The position numbers and the translations under genes were made by a program. 64,000 nt of DNA, from the NCBI GenBank assembly GCA_902613755.1, contig CACMIH010000006.1, positions 48,404 to 112,403 on the forward strand, given 5' to 3'. Position 1 is the first letter of the stretch; every line of letters starts with the position of its first letter. Shown in pieces: positions 19,557 through 29,519 of this stretch. The DNA comes from an uncultured Pelagibacteraceae bacterium (GTDB lineage: Bacteria > Pseudomonadota > Alphaproteobacteria > Pelagibacterales > Pelagibacteraceae). Below the pieces are notes generated by a model. It saw only the letters and a program-made list of their open reading frames with translations, was not told where the DNA came from and did not search any database.

Positions 19557-19922
19557 TTATTTTATTTGATCCATTGGATGGTTTAGACCATCAAAGTTAG
19601 CTACTTCTTTTAAATCTTCTACTTTAACTTCATCAACACACCCTAAATTAAAACCAGTCATAGCAGGTGCACTTCTTGGATTGTGATGAGTGTAAATTCC
19701 ACATTCAGTACAAAAGTAATGGTTGGCAACTTTAGTATGGTACTGATAAAGTTTTAATTTATCTTCCCCTTTGGTAACTTTAAAGTCTTCATTTTTGACC
19801 ATACCCATTGTTGCATTTTTTCTTTTACAAATAGAACAATTACATCTTACAATTTTTGCTAATTCGTTAACTGTAGCATTAATTTCTGCTTCAACAGCTC
19901 CACAATGACAATTTAATTTCAT
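19557..19922 (-). CDS. GFA-family zinc protein
   Basis: 121 residues with the GFA (glutathione-dependent formaldehyde-activating-like) cysteine pattern: NCHCGAVEAEI, RCNCSICKRKN and FCTECGIYTHHNPRS, enough for two zinc sites. The original formaldehyde role of the family is doubtful for most members, so it is best called a GFA-domain protein. It is small and cytosolic, 7 bases from the kinase gene and 13 from a VOC protein. A second, unrelated-context GFA protein lies at 34367. Confidence 0.85.
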   Translation of the reverse strand: MKLNCHCGAVEAEINATVNELAKIVRCNCSICKRKNATMGMVKNEDFKVTKGEDKLKLYQYHTKVANHYFCTECGIYTHHNPRSAPAMTGFNLGCVDEVKVEDLKEVANFDGLNHPMDQIK

Positions 19923-19935
19923 ATCTACCTCATTT

Positions 19936-20319
19936 CTATTTTAAATTACTTTTAGCTGCAATCTTATTTCCATCAAAGTCACGGATATAAGCATAATAAT
20001 TTCCATCACTTCTTACTCCCGGTTCTCCCTCGTCAGTAGCTCCTTTTGACATTGCAATTTCGTAAAACTTTTCTACTGCTTCTTTAGATTCTGCTAATAA
20101 AGTTATTTGTGTTCCATTACCAAATGTTGCTGGTTCACCATTTACAGGGCTTGTTACATAGAATAGAGTTTTGTCAGGATCACTTGAGTGAGCGTAACCA
20201 ATATATTTTTCTGTTGTTACAGTTTTTTTTAATTTTAATGGTTCCAGAATTGCATCATACAACTCACTTGATTTTTTATAATCATTAGAACCAACCATTA
20301 CAAAATCTAAAACATTCAT
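19936..20319 (-). CDS. VOC-family (glyoxalase/bleomycin-resistance fold) protein
   Basis: 127 residues with the paired beta-alpha-beta-beta-beta VOC pattern. It starts NVLDFVMVGSNDYKKSSELY and ends GNYYAYIRDFDGNKIAAKS, close to the common marine YCII- or PhnB-like VOC proteins. No clear metal-ligand triad is visible, so enzyme activity is uncertain. It is tightly packed between the GFA gene and a small hypothetical gene on the same strand. Confidence 0.75.
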   Translation of the reverse strand: MNVLDFVMVGSNDYKKSSELYDAILEPLKLKKTVTTEKYIGYAHSSDPDKTLFYVTSPVNGEPATFGNGTQITLLAESKEAVEKFYEIAMSKGATDEGEPGVRSDGNYYAYIRDFDGNKIAAKSNLK

Positions 20320-20328
20320 AATTTTTAC

Positions 20329-20526
20329 TTATTTACTATTATATAGCTCATAAACTTTTTCTCTCTCACTTTTGTTCATTCCCTTGGTTTCTTCTATAAA
20401 CTTATTTCTTAATTCTCTTGTTTTTAATATGAAAAAACAAACAGTATCTTTGCTATGGTAAACTGCTTTTAATTCATCATCTATTTCGTTTAACTCATCT
20501 GGAATATCAGCTTTAATACAAATCAT
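20329..20526 (-). CDS. Small hypothetical protein, 65 residues
   Basis: It was started at the ATG at 20526, because AAGGA lies a few bases upstream; the longer frame would need a TTG. The product (MICIKADIPDELNEIDDEL... ending EREKVYELYNSK) is charged and helical with no signal peptide or membrane segment. No family is recognised. It lies 9 bases from the VOC gene and is probably first in this leftward unit. Confidence 0.5.
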   Translation of the reverse strand: MICIKADIPDELNEIDDELKAVYHSKDTVCFFILKTRELRNKFIEETKGMNKSEREKVYELYNSK

Positions 20527-20609
20527 AATTTTCCTTTTCAAATCACTTTAAGACTACTTATTGTAAAAGTTATCCACATGTCCACCAAATGTTGTTTTCG
20601 ATGTTCACG

Positions 20610-20651
20610 TTTTGATTCACTTTTGATTCAATTACGGACTCAAAATACAAA
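20610..20651 (+). promoter_or_regulatory. Putative umuD promoter with a direct repeat
   Basis: TTTTGATTCA occurs twice with an 11-base period (20610-20619 and 20621-20630). The second copy contains a TTGATT that lies 17 bases before TACAAA, an acceptable sigma-70-like pair ahead of umuD. The helical-turn spacing of the repeat suggests a tandem regulator site. Confidence 0.35.
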
Positions 20652-20671
20652 CTCTTGAGTGTATTGTATAA

Positions 20672-21097
20672 ATGGTCTATAAATTAGAACAAAACAAGAA
20701 CATGAAACTAACAATCCCTTATTATCTACATAAAGCAGGCGCTGGTTTTCCTTCCCCTGCTACTGATTATATCGAAGAAGATATTGATCTGAACATGCAT
20801 TTAATAAGAAATGTTCCGGCAACTTTCATCATTAGAGTTCAAGGTAAATCAATGGTTGATGTTGGGATTAATGATGGTGACTTATTAGTGGTTGATAAAA
20901 GTTTAAAACCAAAAAACTTTTCAACCGTGATTGCAAATGTTCATGATGAACTTGTAGTTAAAACTTTAGTTCAAGAACGAGACAAAAAATTTTTAACTTC
21001 TGGATCTAAAGAGTTTTCTGACAGAATTTTAATTAACGAAGAACAAGATATTTTTATTTGGGGGGTTGTTACTTATGTCATCCATTCAACGTACTAA
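20672..21097 (+). CDS. umuD: UmuD-like SOS mutagenesis protein
   Basis: 141 residues. Using the ATG at 20672, the autocleavage bond falls at Ala24-Gly25 ([12 protein letters not shown]), the nucleophile at Ser60 ([10 protein letters not shown]) and the general base at Lys97 (DELVVKTL). These are exactly the E. coli UmuD numbers and support this start over the ATG at 20702. RecA-stimulated cleavage would give UmuD', the DNA polymerase V subunit. It overlaps umuC. It is not LexA, because the N-terminal DNA-binding domain is absent. Confidence 0.95.
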   Translation: MVYKLEQNKNMKLTIPYYLHKAGAGFPSPATDYIEEDIDLNMHLIRNVPATFIIRVQGKSMVDVGINDGDLLVVDKSLKPKNFSTVIANVHDELVVKTLVQERDKKFLTSGSKEFSDRILINEEQDIFIWGVVTYVIHSTY

Positions 21098-22352
21098 AAA
21101 AATAGCATTAATTGATTGTAATTCTTTTTATGTTTCCTGTGAACGATTATTTAATCCAAAAATAAGAAAAAAGCCTGTTGTTGTTTTATCAAATAATGAT
21201 GGCTGTATTATTTCAAGATCAAATGAAGCAAAAGCTTTAGGAATTAAAATGGGTGAACCCTATTTTAAAGCAAAAGATATTATTCTTAAAAATAAAGTTG
21301 AAGTTTTCTCATCTAATTATTCTTTATATGGAGATTTATCTAGAAGAGTGATGCGAACTCTTAAAAGATTTAATTCAGAAATAGAAGTTTATTCAATTGA
21401 TGAAGCTTTTCTAGATTTGTCAAACTTTCCTGATAGTGAAGTAGAAAAAGTTGGAAAAGAAATTAGAGAAACAGTTTTACAATGGACTGGTATTCCAACC
21501 AGTATTGGAATAGCAAATACAAAAACTTTAAGTAAAGTTGCAAATCATATTGCAAAGAAAAAACAATCAGGGGTAACAAGTTTAATTGGAATAGATAACT
21601 TGGATCCTATTTTAGAAAAAGTTGAAATTAACGATATCTGGGGAGTTGGAAGACAACTTACAAAGTTTTATCAAAAACATGGAATTTATAATGCTAAGCA
21701 ATTAAAGAATAAGTCTAATACCTGGATCAAAAAATCTTCTAATGTTTTAAGTTCAAGAACTGCAATGGAGCTTAGAGGAATTTCTTGTATTGGATTAGAG
21801 ACTACGACTACCAAAAGAAAGAGCTGTGTAGTTTCAAGATCATTTGGAAAAAGAATTGAAACGTTCCAAGAGTTAAAAGAAGCAGTTGCAAATTATTGTT
21901 TAAATGCATCTGAAAAAATTAGATCAGAGTCTTTAGTTGCAAAAGCAATTACTGTATTTGTTAGAACAAGTCCTTTCCAAAGAAACTTTGGTTACTATTC
22001 AAATGCGAAGACAGTTGATTTTCCTATAGCAACAAATAATAGTATCGAAACAGTTAAGACAGCAGTTTCGATATTGGAAAACATTTTTAAAAATGGTTAT
22101 CGTTATCAAAAAGCAGGTGTGATGCTAACAGGATTATCTAATGCAAGTGATAAAACAAATTTGTTTACCTCTGAAAAGGATGAAAAGATAAATAGCTTAA
22201 TGCGATCAATTGATAATACTAATCATCGATACGGAAGATCTACCTTGAGTGTTGCAAGTGCTGGGGTTCATAAAAAGTGGAATATGCGAAGACAGTATTC
22301 TTCTAAAATTGATACGGCTGATTTCTATTGCTTGCCAACAATTAGAGCTTAA
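21075..22352 (+). CDS. umuC: Translesion DNA polymerase V catalytic subunit
   Basis: 425 residues from the ATG at 21075; an in-frame TTG nine bases earlier is less likely. It is a Y-family polymerase with [18 protein letters not shown] (first catalytic Asp), [16 protein letters not shown], and the second acidic motif [12 protein letters not shown] helix-hairpin-helix region ([14 protein letters not shown]), a little-finger domain and a UmuC-specific C-terminus follow. It starts inside umuD (23-base overlap), giving coupled synthesis. With umuD it provides error-prone bypass of DNA damage such as UV lesions. Confidence 0.95.
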   Translation: MSSIQRTKKIALIDCNSFYVSCERLFNPKIRKKPVVVLSNNDGCIISRSNEAKALGIKMGEPYFKAKDIILKNKVEVFSSNYSLYGDLSRRVMRTLKRFNSEIEVYSIDEAFLDLSNFPDSEVEKVGKEIRETVLQWTGIPTSIGIANTKTLSKVANHIAKKKQSGVTSLIGIDNLDPILEKVEINDIWGVGRQLTKFYQKHGIYNAKQLKNKSNTWIKKSSNVLSSRTAMELRGISCIGLETTTTKRKSCVVSRSFGKRIETFQELKEAVANYCLNASEKIRSESLVAKAITVFVRTSPFQRNFGYYSNAKTVDFPIATNNSIETVKTAVSILENIFKNGYRYQKAGVMLTGLSNASDKTNLFTSEKDEKINSLMRSIDNTNHRYGRSTLSVASAGVHKKWNMRRQYSSKIDTADFYCLPTIRA

Positions 22353-22361
22353 ATCAAAACT

Positions 22362-22973
22362 CTATAGTCCACCTGATGAAAATAAAAATTTGGCAACATC
22401 TTCAACGCCAATTTGTTTTTTCATCTGGCAAAAAACATAAGGCAAGCCGTTTCGGGCCTTTTTTACGTCTTCTTTCATGGTTTCAAGATTAACATCTACA
22501 TGTGGAGCTAAATCAGTCTTGTTAATGATTAATAAGTCTGATTTTTGAATGGCAGGGCCACCTTTTCTAGGGATATCTCCACCCATACCAACATCAATAA
22601 CATAAATAGATAGATCTACTAATTCAGGACTAAAAGTTGCCGCTAAATTATCTCCACCAGACTCGATTAAAATCAAATCAAGATCAGGAAATTTTTTTTT
22701 CATGTTTTCTACAGCAAGCATATTAATTGAAGCATCTTCACGTATCGCAGTATGTGGACACCCTCCCGTTTCAACTCCTTTAATTCTCTCTAAAGGTAAG
22801 GCTTGGACTTTCATCAAAAATTCTGCATCTTCTTTTGTATAAATATCGTTTGATATTACAGCCATAGAAATTTTCTTTGATAAAAATTTACACAATTCAG
22901 CTGTTAAACTTGTCTTACCTGCACCAACGGGTCCACCTATTCCAACTTTTAATGGTCCATTTATATTTTTCAT
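22362..22973 (-). CDS. ureG: Urease accessory GTPase UreG
   Basis: 203 residues. The P-loop is [13 protein letters not shown], then [32 protein letters not shown] (metal-binding Cys-Pro-His), [19 protein letters not shown] and the base-recognition NKTDLAPHV. It delivers nickel to apo-urease using GTP, in complex with UreD and UreF. It is last in the urease operon and overlaps ureF by 4 bases. Its 3' end is 9 bases from the convergent umuC end. Confidence 0.97.
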   Translation of the reverse strand: MKNINGPLKVGIGGPVGAGKTSLTAELCKFLSKKISMAVISNDIYTKEDAEFLMKVQALPLERIKGVETGGCPHTAIREDASINMLAVENMKKKFPDLDLILIESGGDNLAATFSPELVDLSIYVIDVGMGGDIPRKGGPAIQKSDLLIINKTDLAPHVDVNLETMKEDVKKARNGLPYVFCQMKKQIGVEDVAKFLFSSGGL

Positions 22974-23650
22974 GTCTTATAAATTCGTGTTTTTAAATTT
23001 TCATGCTTAATACTGTAGATATCACTATTAAAACAAATTCCACCTAAGTCTTCTAAATTTAAATTTTCACTTTCTTTTTCTATTTCTCTAATTAAATCAT
23101 AAGTCTTAATTATACAGTCTTGACCAATTTTTTGTCCAATTGGTATATGTTTAATACTAACATTTATTAAGTTTGATACAAAGGATTGTAGATAAGATAC
23201 TATCGTTAAGTTTAAAGGTATACCAAAGTGTTTAGCAGCTTTAGCAACTGCAATTGAATAAGCGGTGTTTTCTTTAATATTAAAATCCCAACTATCAGCT
23301 AAAACTTTTCTAAATGCATTACCCATTTCAACAGACTCAATTTTTCTTTCTTTGCTTGGACAAAGTGATAGAGCAAGTTCATTTAAATCTTCCCCTTTAT
23401 AGGTATATTTCATTAAAATTATATCATTTTTTCCAGTTCCATATTTTAAGATACATTTTAAATAATCCAAAATATCTTCTTTTGACTTAATTAAATTATC
23501 ATTAATCATCGCCTCTAAACCATGAGAATATGAAAAACTTCCAATAGGAAATGATGGTGAAAACCAAGTTTGAAGAATTTGTAAAGACTCTTTCAAATCT
23601 TTTTTATTTTTTAATTTAGTGTTTATGGCTATGGGTTCTACCAATTCCAT
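22970..23650 (-). CDS. ureF: Urease accessory protein UreF
   Basis: 226 residues with the family hallmark [20 protein letters not shown] near residue 31, then the all-helical UreF body ([27 protein letters not shown]). It works with UreD and UreG in urease activation and gates UreG GTPase activity. The annotated ATG makes it overlap the ureE coding end by 35 bases. A later TTG start is possible, so the first about 20 residues are uncertain. Confidence 0.94.
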   Translation of the reverse strand: MELVEPIAINTKLKNKKDLKESLQILQTWFSPSFPIGSFSYSHGLEAMINDNLIKSKEDILDYLKCILKYGTGKNDIILMKYTYKGEDLNELALSLCPSKERKIESVEMGNAFRKVLADSWDFNIKENTAYSIAVAKAAKHFGIPLNLTIVSYLQSFVSNLINVSIKHIPIGQKIGQDCIIKTYDLIREIEKESENLNLEDLGGICFNSDIYSIKHENLKTRIYKT

Positions 23651-24059
23651 ATGCTCCTCCCTCTGGTTTAAAAGGTCTTAAAACTTTCTTAACCTTTCCA
23701 CCTAATTTTAATATCATTTTTTTTATCACTTCATCATACTGAATAAAAATTCTATCTTTTTCGATTTGGCATGGCATATGCCTATTTCCAATATGCCAAA
23801 TTAATTGCATTAAATTTTTTCCTTTTATTTCTAATAAACTTTCTTTTTTGTTTTTGATTAAAATAAAATTTCCACTTTGAAGCCTAAACGCTTGATTTTC
23901 TGAAAGTGATTTTGTCTCTGGTAAATTGACTAAAAATTCAAAACCATTATCTGAAACAAGTTTTTTTCTTCTTAAAAATCGCTCATCATATGATAAAGAT
24001 ATGTGATCTTTTGCTTTATTTTTGCCTATTTTATTAATTATTAAAAAACAATTATCCAT
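23616..24059 (-). CDS. ureE: Urease accessory metallochaperone UreE
   Basis: 147 residues. The peptide-binding N-domain is followed by the nickel-binding segment LIWHIGNRHMPCQIEKDRIF, which includes the conserved His of UreE. It ends with [14 protein letters not shown], a short His-rich tail rather than the long one of some bacteria. It carries nickel to the UreDFG complex. It lies 3 bases after ureC and overlaps the ureF start. Confidence 0.92.
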   Translation of the reverse strand: MDNCFLIINKIGKNKAKDHISLSYDERFLRRKKLVSDNGFEFLVNLPETKSLSENQAFRLQSGNFILIKNKKESLLEIKGKNLMQLIWHIGNRHMPCQIEKDRIFIQYDEVIKKMILKLGGKVKKVLRPFKPEGGAYGIGRTHSHKH

Positions 24060-24062
24060 AAG

Positions 24063-25769
24063 CTAAAACATAAAATATCTTTGTGATAAAGGGAGTTCTT
24101 TAGCTGGTTCACAGGTAATTATCTCTCCATCAGCTTTTACCTCGTATGTCTCAGGATTAACCTCAATTTTTGGACACTTGTTATTTAAAATCATGTCTTT
24201 TTTAGATATGACTCTTGTGTTTTCTACAGGTAATAAGTCTTTTCTTATGCTTGCGTCTTTTAATGAATTCTTTTCAATAGCTAGTTTGCTTGTGAAAATT
24301 ACTGAGGATTTCTCTAAAGAAGTTCCAAATGATGAAAACATTGGTCTAGTATATACTGGCTGAGGAGTTGGAATTGATGCATTTGGGTCTCCCATTTGTG
24401 CACAAGCTATACTTCCTCCTATTAGTATCATTTCTGGCTTTGCACCAAAGAATGCTGGATCCCACAAAACTAAATCTGCTCGTTTATTTCTTTCAATACT
24501 ACCAATATGTTTTGAAATTCCATGAGCAATTGCTGGATTAATTGTATATTTTGCTAAATACCTTTTAACTCTAAAATTATCATTATCCCCTTTTTCCTCT
24601 GGTAAACTTCCTCTTTGAACTTTCATTTTGTGTGCAGTTTGCCAAGTTCTGATGATAACTTCTCCAACTCTACCCATAGCCTGACTATCTGATGCGATAA
24701 TTGAAAATGCACCCATGTCATGAAGAATATCTTCTGCTGCAATTGTTTCTCGTCTGATTCTACTTTCAGCAAATGCTACATCCTCTGGAATAGATTTATC
24801 AAGATGGTGACAAACCATCAGCATATCCAAATGTTCTTCTATTGTATTAACTGTGTATGGTCTTGTAGGGTTTGTTGAAGAAGGAATGACATACTCTTCT
24901 CCACAAACTTTAATTATATCTGGTGCATGACCACCACCAGCTCCCTCTGTATGAAAAGCATGAATAGTTCTTTTATTAATTGCTTTGATAGTATTTTCCA
25001 CAAACCCACTTTCATTTAAAGTGTCTGTGTGAATCATTACTTGCACATCATTTTTATCAGCAATATTTAAACAATTATCAATTGCTCCAGGAGTGGTTCC
25101 CCAATCCTCATGTAATTTTAAAGCTGAAGCTCCTGCTAGAATTTGTTCTTGAAGACCTTCTGGTAAAGAAGAATTTCCTTTTCCAGCAAAAGCTAAATTC
25201 ATAGAAAAACCATCAGCAGATTGAATCATTCTTTGTATGTGCCAAGGTCCGGGTGTACACGTTGTTGCAAGTGTTCCATGCGCTGGTCCGGTCCCTCCTC
25301 CAAGCATGGTTGTAATACCTGAGTGCAAAGCATCATCAATTTGTTGAGGACATATATAATGAATATGACTATCAAAACCTCCAGCTGTTAAAATTTTTCC
25401 CTCACCTGCAATTATCTCTGTTCCTGGACCAATAATAATATTTACCTTAGATTGAGTATCTGGATTACCTGCTTTACCAATTTCAAATATTTTTCCATCT
25501 TTTAAACCAACATCAGCTTTATAAATTCCATTTACATCAACTATTAAAGCATTGGTAATAACTGTATCAGCAGCTCCTTTTTCTCTGCTGATTTGAGATT
25601 GACCCATCCCGTCTCTTATTACCTTTCCACCACCAAACTTTACTTCTTCACCATAAGTGGTTAGATCGTTTTCAACCTCAATAACTAAGTCAGTATCTGC
25701 GAGCCTTACTTTATCTCCTGTAGTAGGCCCATACATATCTGCATAAGCTGCCCTGGAAATTTTAGCCAT
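24063..25769 (-). CDS. ureC: Urease alpha subunit (catalytic)
   Basis: 568 residues, essentially standard length. All active-site groups are visible: His135 and His137 ([14 protein letters not shown]), the Lys218 to be carbamylated and His220 ([11 protein letters not shown]), His247 (MIHTDTLNE), His273 ([10 protein letters not shown]), flap Cys320-His321 (LMVCHHLD) and Asp361 ([14 protein letters not shown]). It hydrolyses urea to ammonia and carbamate in the cytosol. The intact set argues for a working enzyme. It abuts ureB with a one-base overlap. Confidence 0.98.
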   Translation of the reverse strand: MAKISRAAYADMYGPTTGDKVRLADTDLVIEVENDLTTYGEEVKFGGGKVIRDGMGQSQISREKGAADTVITNALIVDVNGIYKADVGLKDGKIFEIGKAGNPDTQSKVNIIIGPGTEIIAGEGKILTAGGFDSHIHYICPQQIDDALHSGITTMLGGGTGPAHGTLATTCTPGPWHIQRMIQSADGFSMNLAFAGKGNSSLPEGLQEQILAGASALKLHEDWGTTPGAIDNCLNIADKNDVQVMIHTDTLNESGFVENTIKAINKRTIHAFHTEGAGGGHAPDIIKVCGEEYVIPSSTNPTRPYTVNTIEEHLDMLMVCHHLDKSIPEDVAFAESRIRRETIAAEDILHDMGAFSIIASDSQAMGRVGEVIIRTWQTAHKMKVQRGSLPEEKGDNDNFRVKRYLAKYTINPAIAHGISKHIGSIERNKRADLVLWDPAFFGAKPEMILIGGSIACAQMGDPNASIPTPQPVYTRPMFSSFGTSLEKSSVIFTSKLAIEKNSLKDASIRKDLLPVENTRVISKKDMILNNKCPKIEVNPETYEVKADGEIITCEPAKELPLSQRYFMF

Positions 25770-26074
25770 TATAAATTACCCATAACTTTCTTATTAAAAC
25801 CATATATTTTTTTTAATCCTTTTATTTCTATTAACTCAACATCTTTGGATTGACCTGGTTCAAATCTTACAGCAGTTCCTGAAGGAATATTTAATCTCTT
25901 TCCATATGCTAATTCTCGATCAAACAGTAAATACTCATTTGTTTCAAAAAAATGATAATGGCTTCCTACTTGCACAGGTCTATCTCCAGAATTAGAAATT
26001 TTTATCTTAGTAACTCTGGAGTCTTTATTTAAGTCTATTTCCTCTTTTTTTGTTATTACCTCACCTGGCTTCAT
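25769..26074 (-). CDS. ureB: Urease beta subunit
   Basis: 101 residues covering the complete beta-subunit fold, with the signatures [18 protein letters not shown] and [19 protein letters not shown]. It packs with UreA and UreC in the (UreABC)3 enzyme. Its coding end overlaps the ureC start by one base, and it lies 8 bases after ureA, so the three structural genes are translated in step. Confidence 0.97.
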   Translation of the reverse strand: MKPGEVITKKEEIDLNKDSRVTKIKISNSGDRPVQVGSHYHFFETNEYLLFDRELAYGKRLNIPSGTAVRFEPGQSKDVELIEIKGLKKIYGFNKKVMGNL

Positions 26075-26082
26075 AATAATTA

Positions 26083-26385
26083 TTACCTTATAGGTTTGTG
26101 CACTGTTACTAATTTAGTTCCATCTGGAAAAGTAGCTTCTACTTGAACTTCCTTCACCATATCTGGAATACCTTCCATACAATCCTTTTTTTTAACAACA
26201 TGAGCTCCTGCCTCCATCAGTTCTGCAACACTTTTGCCCTCTCTAGCTCCCTCGACAACAAAATCTGTTATTAAAGCGATAGCCTCTGGATAATTCAATT
26301 TTATACCTTTTGATAATCTATTTTTAGCGACAATTGCTGCAAGGCTTATTAAAAGTTTATCTTTTTCTCTAGGAGTAAGTTTCAT
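26083..26385 (-). CDS. ureA: Urease gamma subunit
   Basis: 100 residues with standard family length and motifs: [34 protein letters not shown] and [19 protein letters not shown]. It is the small structural subunit of the trimeric urease. The ATG directly follows the ureD stop. Separate ureA and ureB genes (not fused) match the common bacterial arrangement. Confidence 0.97.
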   Translation of the reverse strand: MKLTPREKDKLLISLAAIVAKNRLSKGIKLNYPEAIALITDFVVEGAREGKSVAELMEAGAHVVKKKDCMEGIPDMVKEVQVEATFPDGTKLVTVHKPIR

Positions 26386-27195
26386 TTATATATTCCATAC
26401 TTTTGGTATTTTTGAACCTTCAAAAAAATAAGGCAAAATTTTATCAATTGCAAATTTAAGATTATAACTATCTTTAGATAAAAGTCTTACGATCAATTTA
26501 TTATCCCAATGAGAATAATTTGAAGTTGTATTTTCATTGTTAGTTAAAGTTTCAGAAAGATTATTAACATTATTCAAAAACTTATTTCCTACAATAATAA
26601 TTGTCGCAACTGCAGAATTATTATTTAATGTCGAAAAACTATTCAAATATTTTTTTTCAAATAAACCTGTATTTATTGCTTCAGTATGAATTAATTTTTT
26701 ATCAATATTAATATTCCAAAAATCTGAAAAATATCCTTTTTCAAATGTCTCCTTCATTGAAGTACGTCCAAAAATAATATTTTCACAAAGGAATAGGTTT
26801 GAATCTTTTGATAAATTAAAATTTATTTTTCTTTTTAAATTACAATTATTAAATAAAATTAATTCTTTAGGTAACCAAAATAAACTTGAATTATTTAATA
26901 AATTTAAATTAATTTCTAAATTGGCTGGACTACCAAACCCACTATAAATTTTTTCTGCCGCCTGAGTTGAAATACAAAGTTTTGATTTATCAATCTCTAT
27001 ATCGTATTTGTATTCATCTCCGCTAGTAATTCCACCAGCAGTATTGATGAGCATTAATTGTTTTAAATTTTCATGAAAATCTGGCATCAAAGCTTTTAAA
27101 GATCCTTGTTGAAAAAGTTTTTGTAAATTTTGATCTTTTATTTTTATTTCTAATCTGCCTTTAGATTTTTCTAGTTTTTTTTGACTTATATTCAT
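26386..27195 (-). CDS. ureD: Urease accessory protein UreD
   Basis: 269 residues, weakly conserved as usual for UreD. Diagnostic segments are LMLINTAGGITSGDEYKYDI and ISTQAAEKIYSGFGSPANL, followed by LICEN-type and FGRTSM regions. It is the scaffold that binds apo-urease and forms the nickel tunnel with UreF and UreG. It is first gene of the seven-gene leftward operon. The 67-base gap to the divergent BKACE gene must hold the operon promoter, but no regulator site is obvious. Confidence 0.93.
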   Translation of the reverse strand: MNISQKKLEKSKGRLEIKIKDQNLQKLFQQGSLKALMPDFHENLKQLMLINTAGGITSGDEYKYDIEIDKSKLCISTQAAEKIYSGFGSPANLEINLNLLNNSSLFWLPKELILFNNCNLKRKINFNLSKDSNLFLCENIIFGRTSMKETFEKGYFSDFWNINIDKKLIHTEAINTGLFEKKYLNSFSTLNNNSAVATIIIVGNKFLNNVNNLSETLTNNENTTSNYSHWDNKLIVRLLSKDSYNLKFAIDKILPYFFEGSKIPKVWNI

Positions 27196-27262
27196 TCCAT
27201 TATTCTAGCACAAAAACTAGAAATCTTTTTACAATATAGCTAAGTTAAACTAATATAAATTT

Positions 27263-28048
27263 ATGGGTTTTTATCAGCCAGAAAAATTACCAAAGTTAAT
27301 GGTAGCTCCAAATGGAGCTAGAAAAATAAAAAAAGATCATCCAGCTGTTCCATTAACAATAAGCGAAACAGTAGAAACAGCAAAATTATGTTACGAAGCT
27401 GGTGCTGGTGCAATACATTTGCATGTTAGAGATAAAGAAGGACAACACGTTTTGGACGCTGGACTTTATAAAGAAGCGTTAAACGAATTAGAGCATCAAG
27501 TACCAAACATGCATATACAAGTTACTACTGAAGCAGTTGGAAAATACTCTCCAGCTGATATGAGAAAGCTTGCATATGATGTAACACCACCAGGAGCATC
27601 AATTGGAACATCAGAATTAATCCCTTCAAGAAATCCAGAAAACGAGGATATTAAACTTTACAAGTATTTAACTGAAACAGGAACAAAAATTCAACACATA
27701 CTTTATCAGCCTGAAGATATAGATTTGTTAATCAAACTACTTAGTAAAGCAGAAATTAAAATTAATGGGGCTTGGTGTTTATTTGTTATTGGGCATTATA
27801 GTGGAAGAATAAGTTATCCAGAAAATATTTCTTTATTTATAAAAAAAATGGAAGAGCAAAATATAAAACTTGATTGGTCAATATGTGCCTTTGGAAAGGA
27901 AGAAATGAGCTGCTTGGAAAAAGCTGTGAGCCTTGGAGGTAAAATTAGAGTTGGATTTGAAAATTCATTATTCATGCCTAATGGTGAAATTGCATCTGAT
28001 AATCATATGAAAGTTGATGCAATAAATAAATTATTTAAATTAAGCTAA
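27263..28048 (+). CDS. Beta-keto acid cleavage enzyme (BKACE, DUF849)
   Basis: 261 residues, a little short for the family. It shows MVAPNGARKIKKDHPAVPLT, the Zn-binding AIHLHVRD, VTTEAVGKYSPADM and the active-site RVGFENSLFMPNG. BKACE proteins cleave a beta-keto acid with acetyl-CoA to give acetoacetate and an acyl-CoA; 3-keto-5-aminohexanoate and dehydrocarnitine are examples. The substrate cannot be read from sequence here. It is divergent from the urease operon and convergent (9-base overlap) with the flavin monooxygenase, so it may join the neighbouring catabolic block. Confidence 0.85.
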   Translation: MGFYQPEKLPKLMVAPNGARKIKKDHPAVPLTISETVETAKLCYEAGAGAIHLHVRDKEGQHVLDAGLYKEALNELEHQVPNMHIQVTTEAVGKYSPADMRKLAYDVTPPGASIGTSELIPSRNPENEDIKLYKYLTETGTKIQHILYQPEDIDLLIKLLSKAEIKINGAWCLFVIGHYSGRISYPENISLFIKKMEEQNIKLDWSICAFGKEEMSCLEKAVSLGGKIRVGFENSLFMPNGEIASDNHMKVDAINKLFKLS

Positions 28049-29500
28049 TAAAGATAAATTCTTATTTAAATTAGAATTAAAATTTTTAACCGATGTACAT
28101 GAAGAGAGAATAAATCTATCTGGTCTCACTATAATAGCTTTACAGTTATGTTCCTTAAAAAAGAGTTCTAAGTTTTTAATATTTTTAGATTTTATTAATT
28201 TAATTTCTGAAGATATATTTTTTTTAATTTGATCAGATATAATTAAAGCAGGTTTTAAAGAAAACTTTTCATCTAATTTTTTATTATTCTTAATTATAAA
28301 TTGTGGAAAAATTTTTCCTCGCAACTTATCTTTTAAATCGCCTAAGCCATGTCCAAGTCTAGGTTTTATTGATTTCATACTTTTTCTACCTTTGCTATCT
28401 GCATAAATATTATTAGTTATCGGGGACTTTCCTACTGCATTTACAAATTCTCCCATACGCATCGTAGTTTCTATGTACTCTTTAACATTTGAAAATCTTT
28501 CAGATTGGTAGGTATTTAAAAGCTTATCATTATGCTCATTCTTTAAACAATGTGAAATCTTCCATGCAAGATTTGAAACATCTCTGATACCAGCACACAT
28601 TCCTTGACCCATAAATGGTGGCATCAAATGAGCAGCATCTCCAGCTAAAAAAATTCTGCCTTTCTTCCAACTTTTGGCTAATGCAGATTGGAATGTATAG
28701 ATAGTTTTTCTTTCCATTTTGGCTTCACTTTTTTTAAGCCAGGGTTTTAAAAAATTCCAAATATATTTATCAGAAAGAATGGTTTCTATTTTTTCAGTTT
28801 TTTTAATTGCAAACTCCCATCTTCTTCTTTTACCTACATTTCTACAATAAGTAGCGGGTCTTGCAGGATTTGAATATTGGATTGTTCTATCTGGTAAATT
28901 TTTCTTTTCTCTGGTTAGTATTAAATCTATTACAGCCCATTTTTGAGTAAAACCAAGATTATTCATTTTAGTTTTCATTTGTGATCTTGTTATTGAATTA
29001 GCGCCATCACAACCAATTAAATATTTTGATTTAATATTAAATATTTTTTTTGAATTACTGTCTTCAAATGTAATATTTACATTATTTGTTTTATTTATGA
29101 TTTTTTTAACATTAGAACTTTGTCTAATTTCAACTTTTTTGTAAGACTTTAATTTCTTTCTAAGTTCTCTTTCTAAATCAGGTTGGTTAAATCTATAACT
29201 AGGATACCATCCATTCTCGGTGATTTCTCTTGGTCTTGGCCAATCTAAAATTACTCTATTTTTTTTATCAACAAACTTTGTTCCTTTATTAATTATTGTG
29301 TGTTTTAAAAAAGTGTTAGTTATACCAATTGTTTCGAATACTCTCATAACCTCGTCATCAAAATGTACTGCTCGTGGTAATGGATAAAAACTTTTTTCTT
29401 TTTCCAAAACTAAAATTGAAAAACCATGCAAAGCTAATAAATTTGCTAAAGTGCCTCCCGTTGGGCCAAAACCTACAATTACAACATCATACTTTTTCAT
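28040..29500 (-). CDS. FAD-dependent aromatic monooxygenase (MhpA-like)
   Basis: 486 residues. The flavin motifs in order are VGFGPTGGTLANLLALHG (dinucleotide binding), RAVHFDDEVMRVFE typical of MhpA-like hydroxylases, YLIGCDGANSITR (DG motif) and FLAGDAAHLMPPFMGQGM (GD motif), plus a degenerate C-terminal thioredoxin-like tail. Family members ortho-hydroxylate phenolic acids such as 3-(3-hydroxyphenyl)propionate using NAD(P)H and oxygen. It lies 19 bases after an extradiol dioxygenase-like gene on the same strand, a classic pairing. The exact aromatic substrate is unknown. Confidence 0.85.
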   Translation of the reverse strand: MKKYDVVIVGFGPTGGTLANLLALHGFSILVLEKEKSFYPLPRAVHFDDEVMRVFETIGITNTFLKHTIINKGTKFVDKKNRVILDWPRPREITENGWYPSYRFNQPDLERELRKKLKSYKKVEIRQSSNVKKIINKTNNVNITFEDSNSKKIFNIKSKYLIGCDGANSITRSQMKTKMNNLGFTQKWAVIDLILTREKKNLPDRTIQYSNPARPATYCRNVGKRRRWEFAIKKTEKIETILSDKYIWNFLKPWLKKSEAKMERKTIYTFQSALAKSWKKGRIFLAGDAAHLMPPFMGQGMCAGIRDVSNLAWKISHCLKNEHNDKLLNTYQSERFSNVKEYIETTMRMGEFVNAVGKSPITNNIYADSKGRKSMKSIKPRLGHGLGDLKDKLRGKIFPQFIIKNNKKLDEKFSLKPALIISDQIKKNISSEIKLIKSKNIKNLELFFKEHNCKAIIVRPDRFILSSCTSVKNFNSNLNKNLSLLA

Positions 29501-29519
29501 TTACAAAATAATAATCCTG

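Noticed and set aside
20527..20541. Longer TTG-started form of the small hypothetical protein
   Set aside because: The ATG at 20526 has an AAGGA sequence at proper distance, while the longer start would translate that ribosome site.
20542..20671. Search for a LexA box before umuD
   Set aside because: No GTTC-N7-GTTC or CTGT-N8-ACAG site is present; only a different direct repeat was found.
20702..20704. Internal ATG of umuD as start
   Set aside because: The upstream ATG makes the cleavage site and catalytic residues match E. coli numbering exactly.
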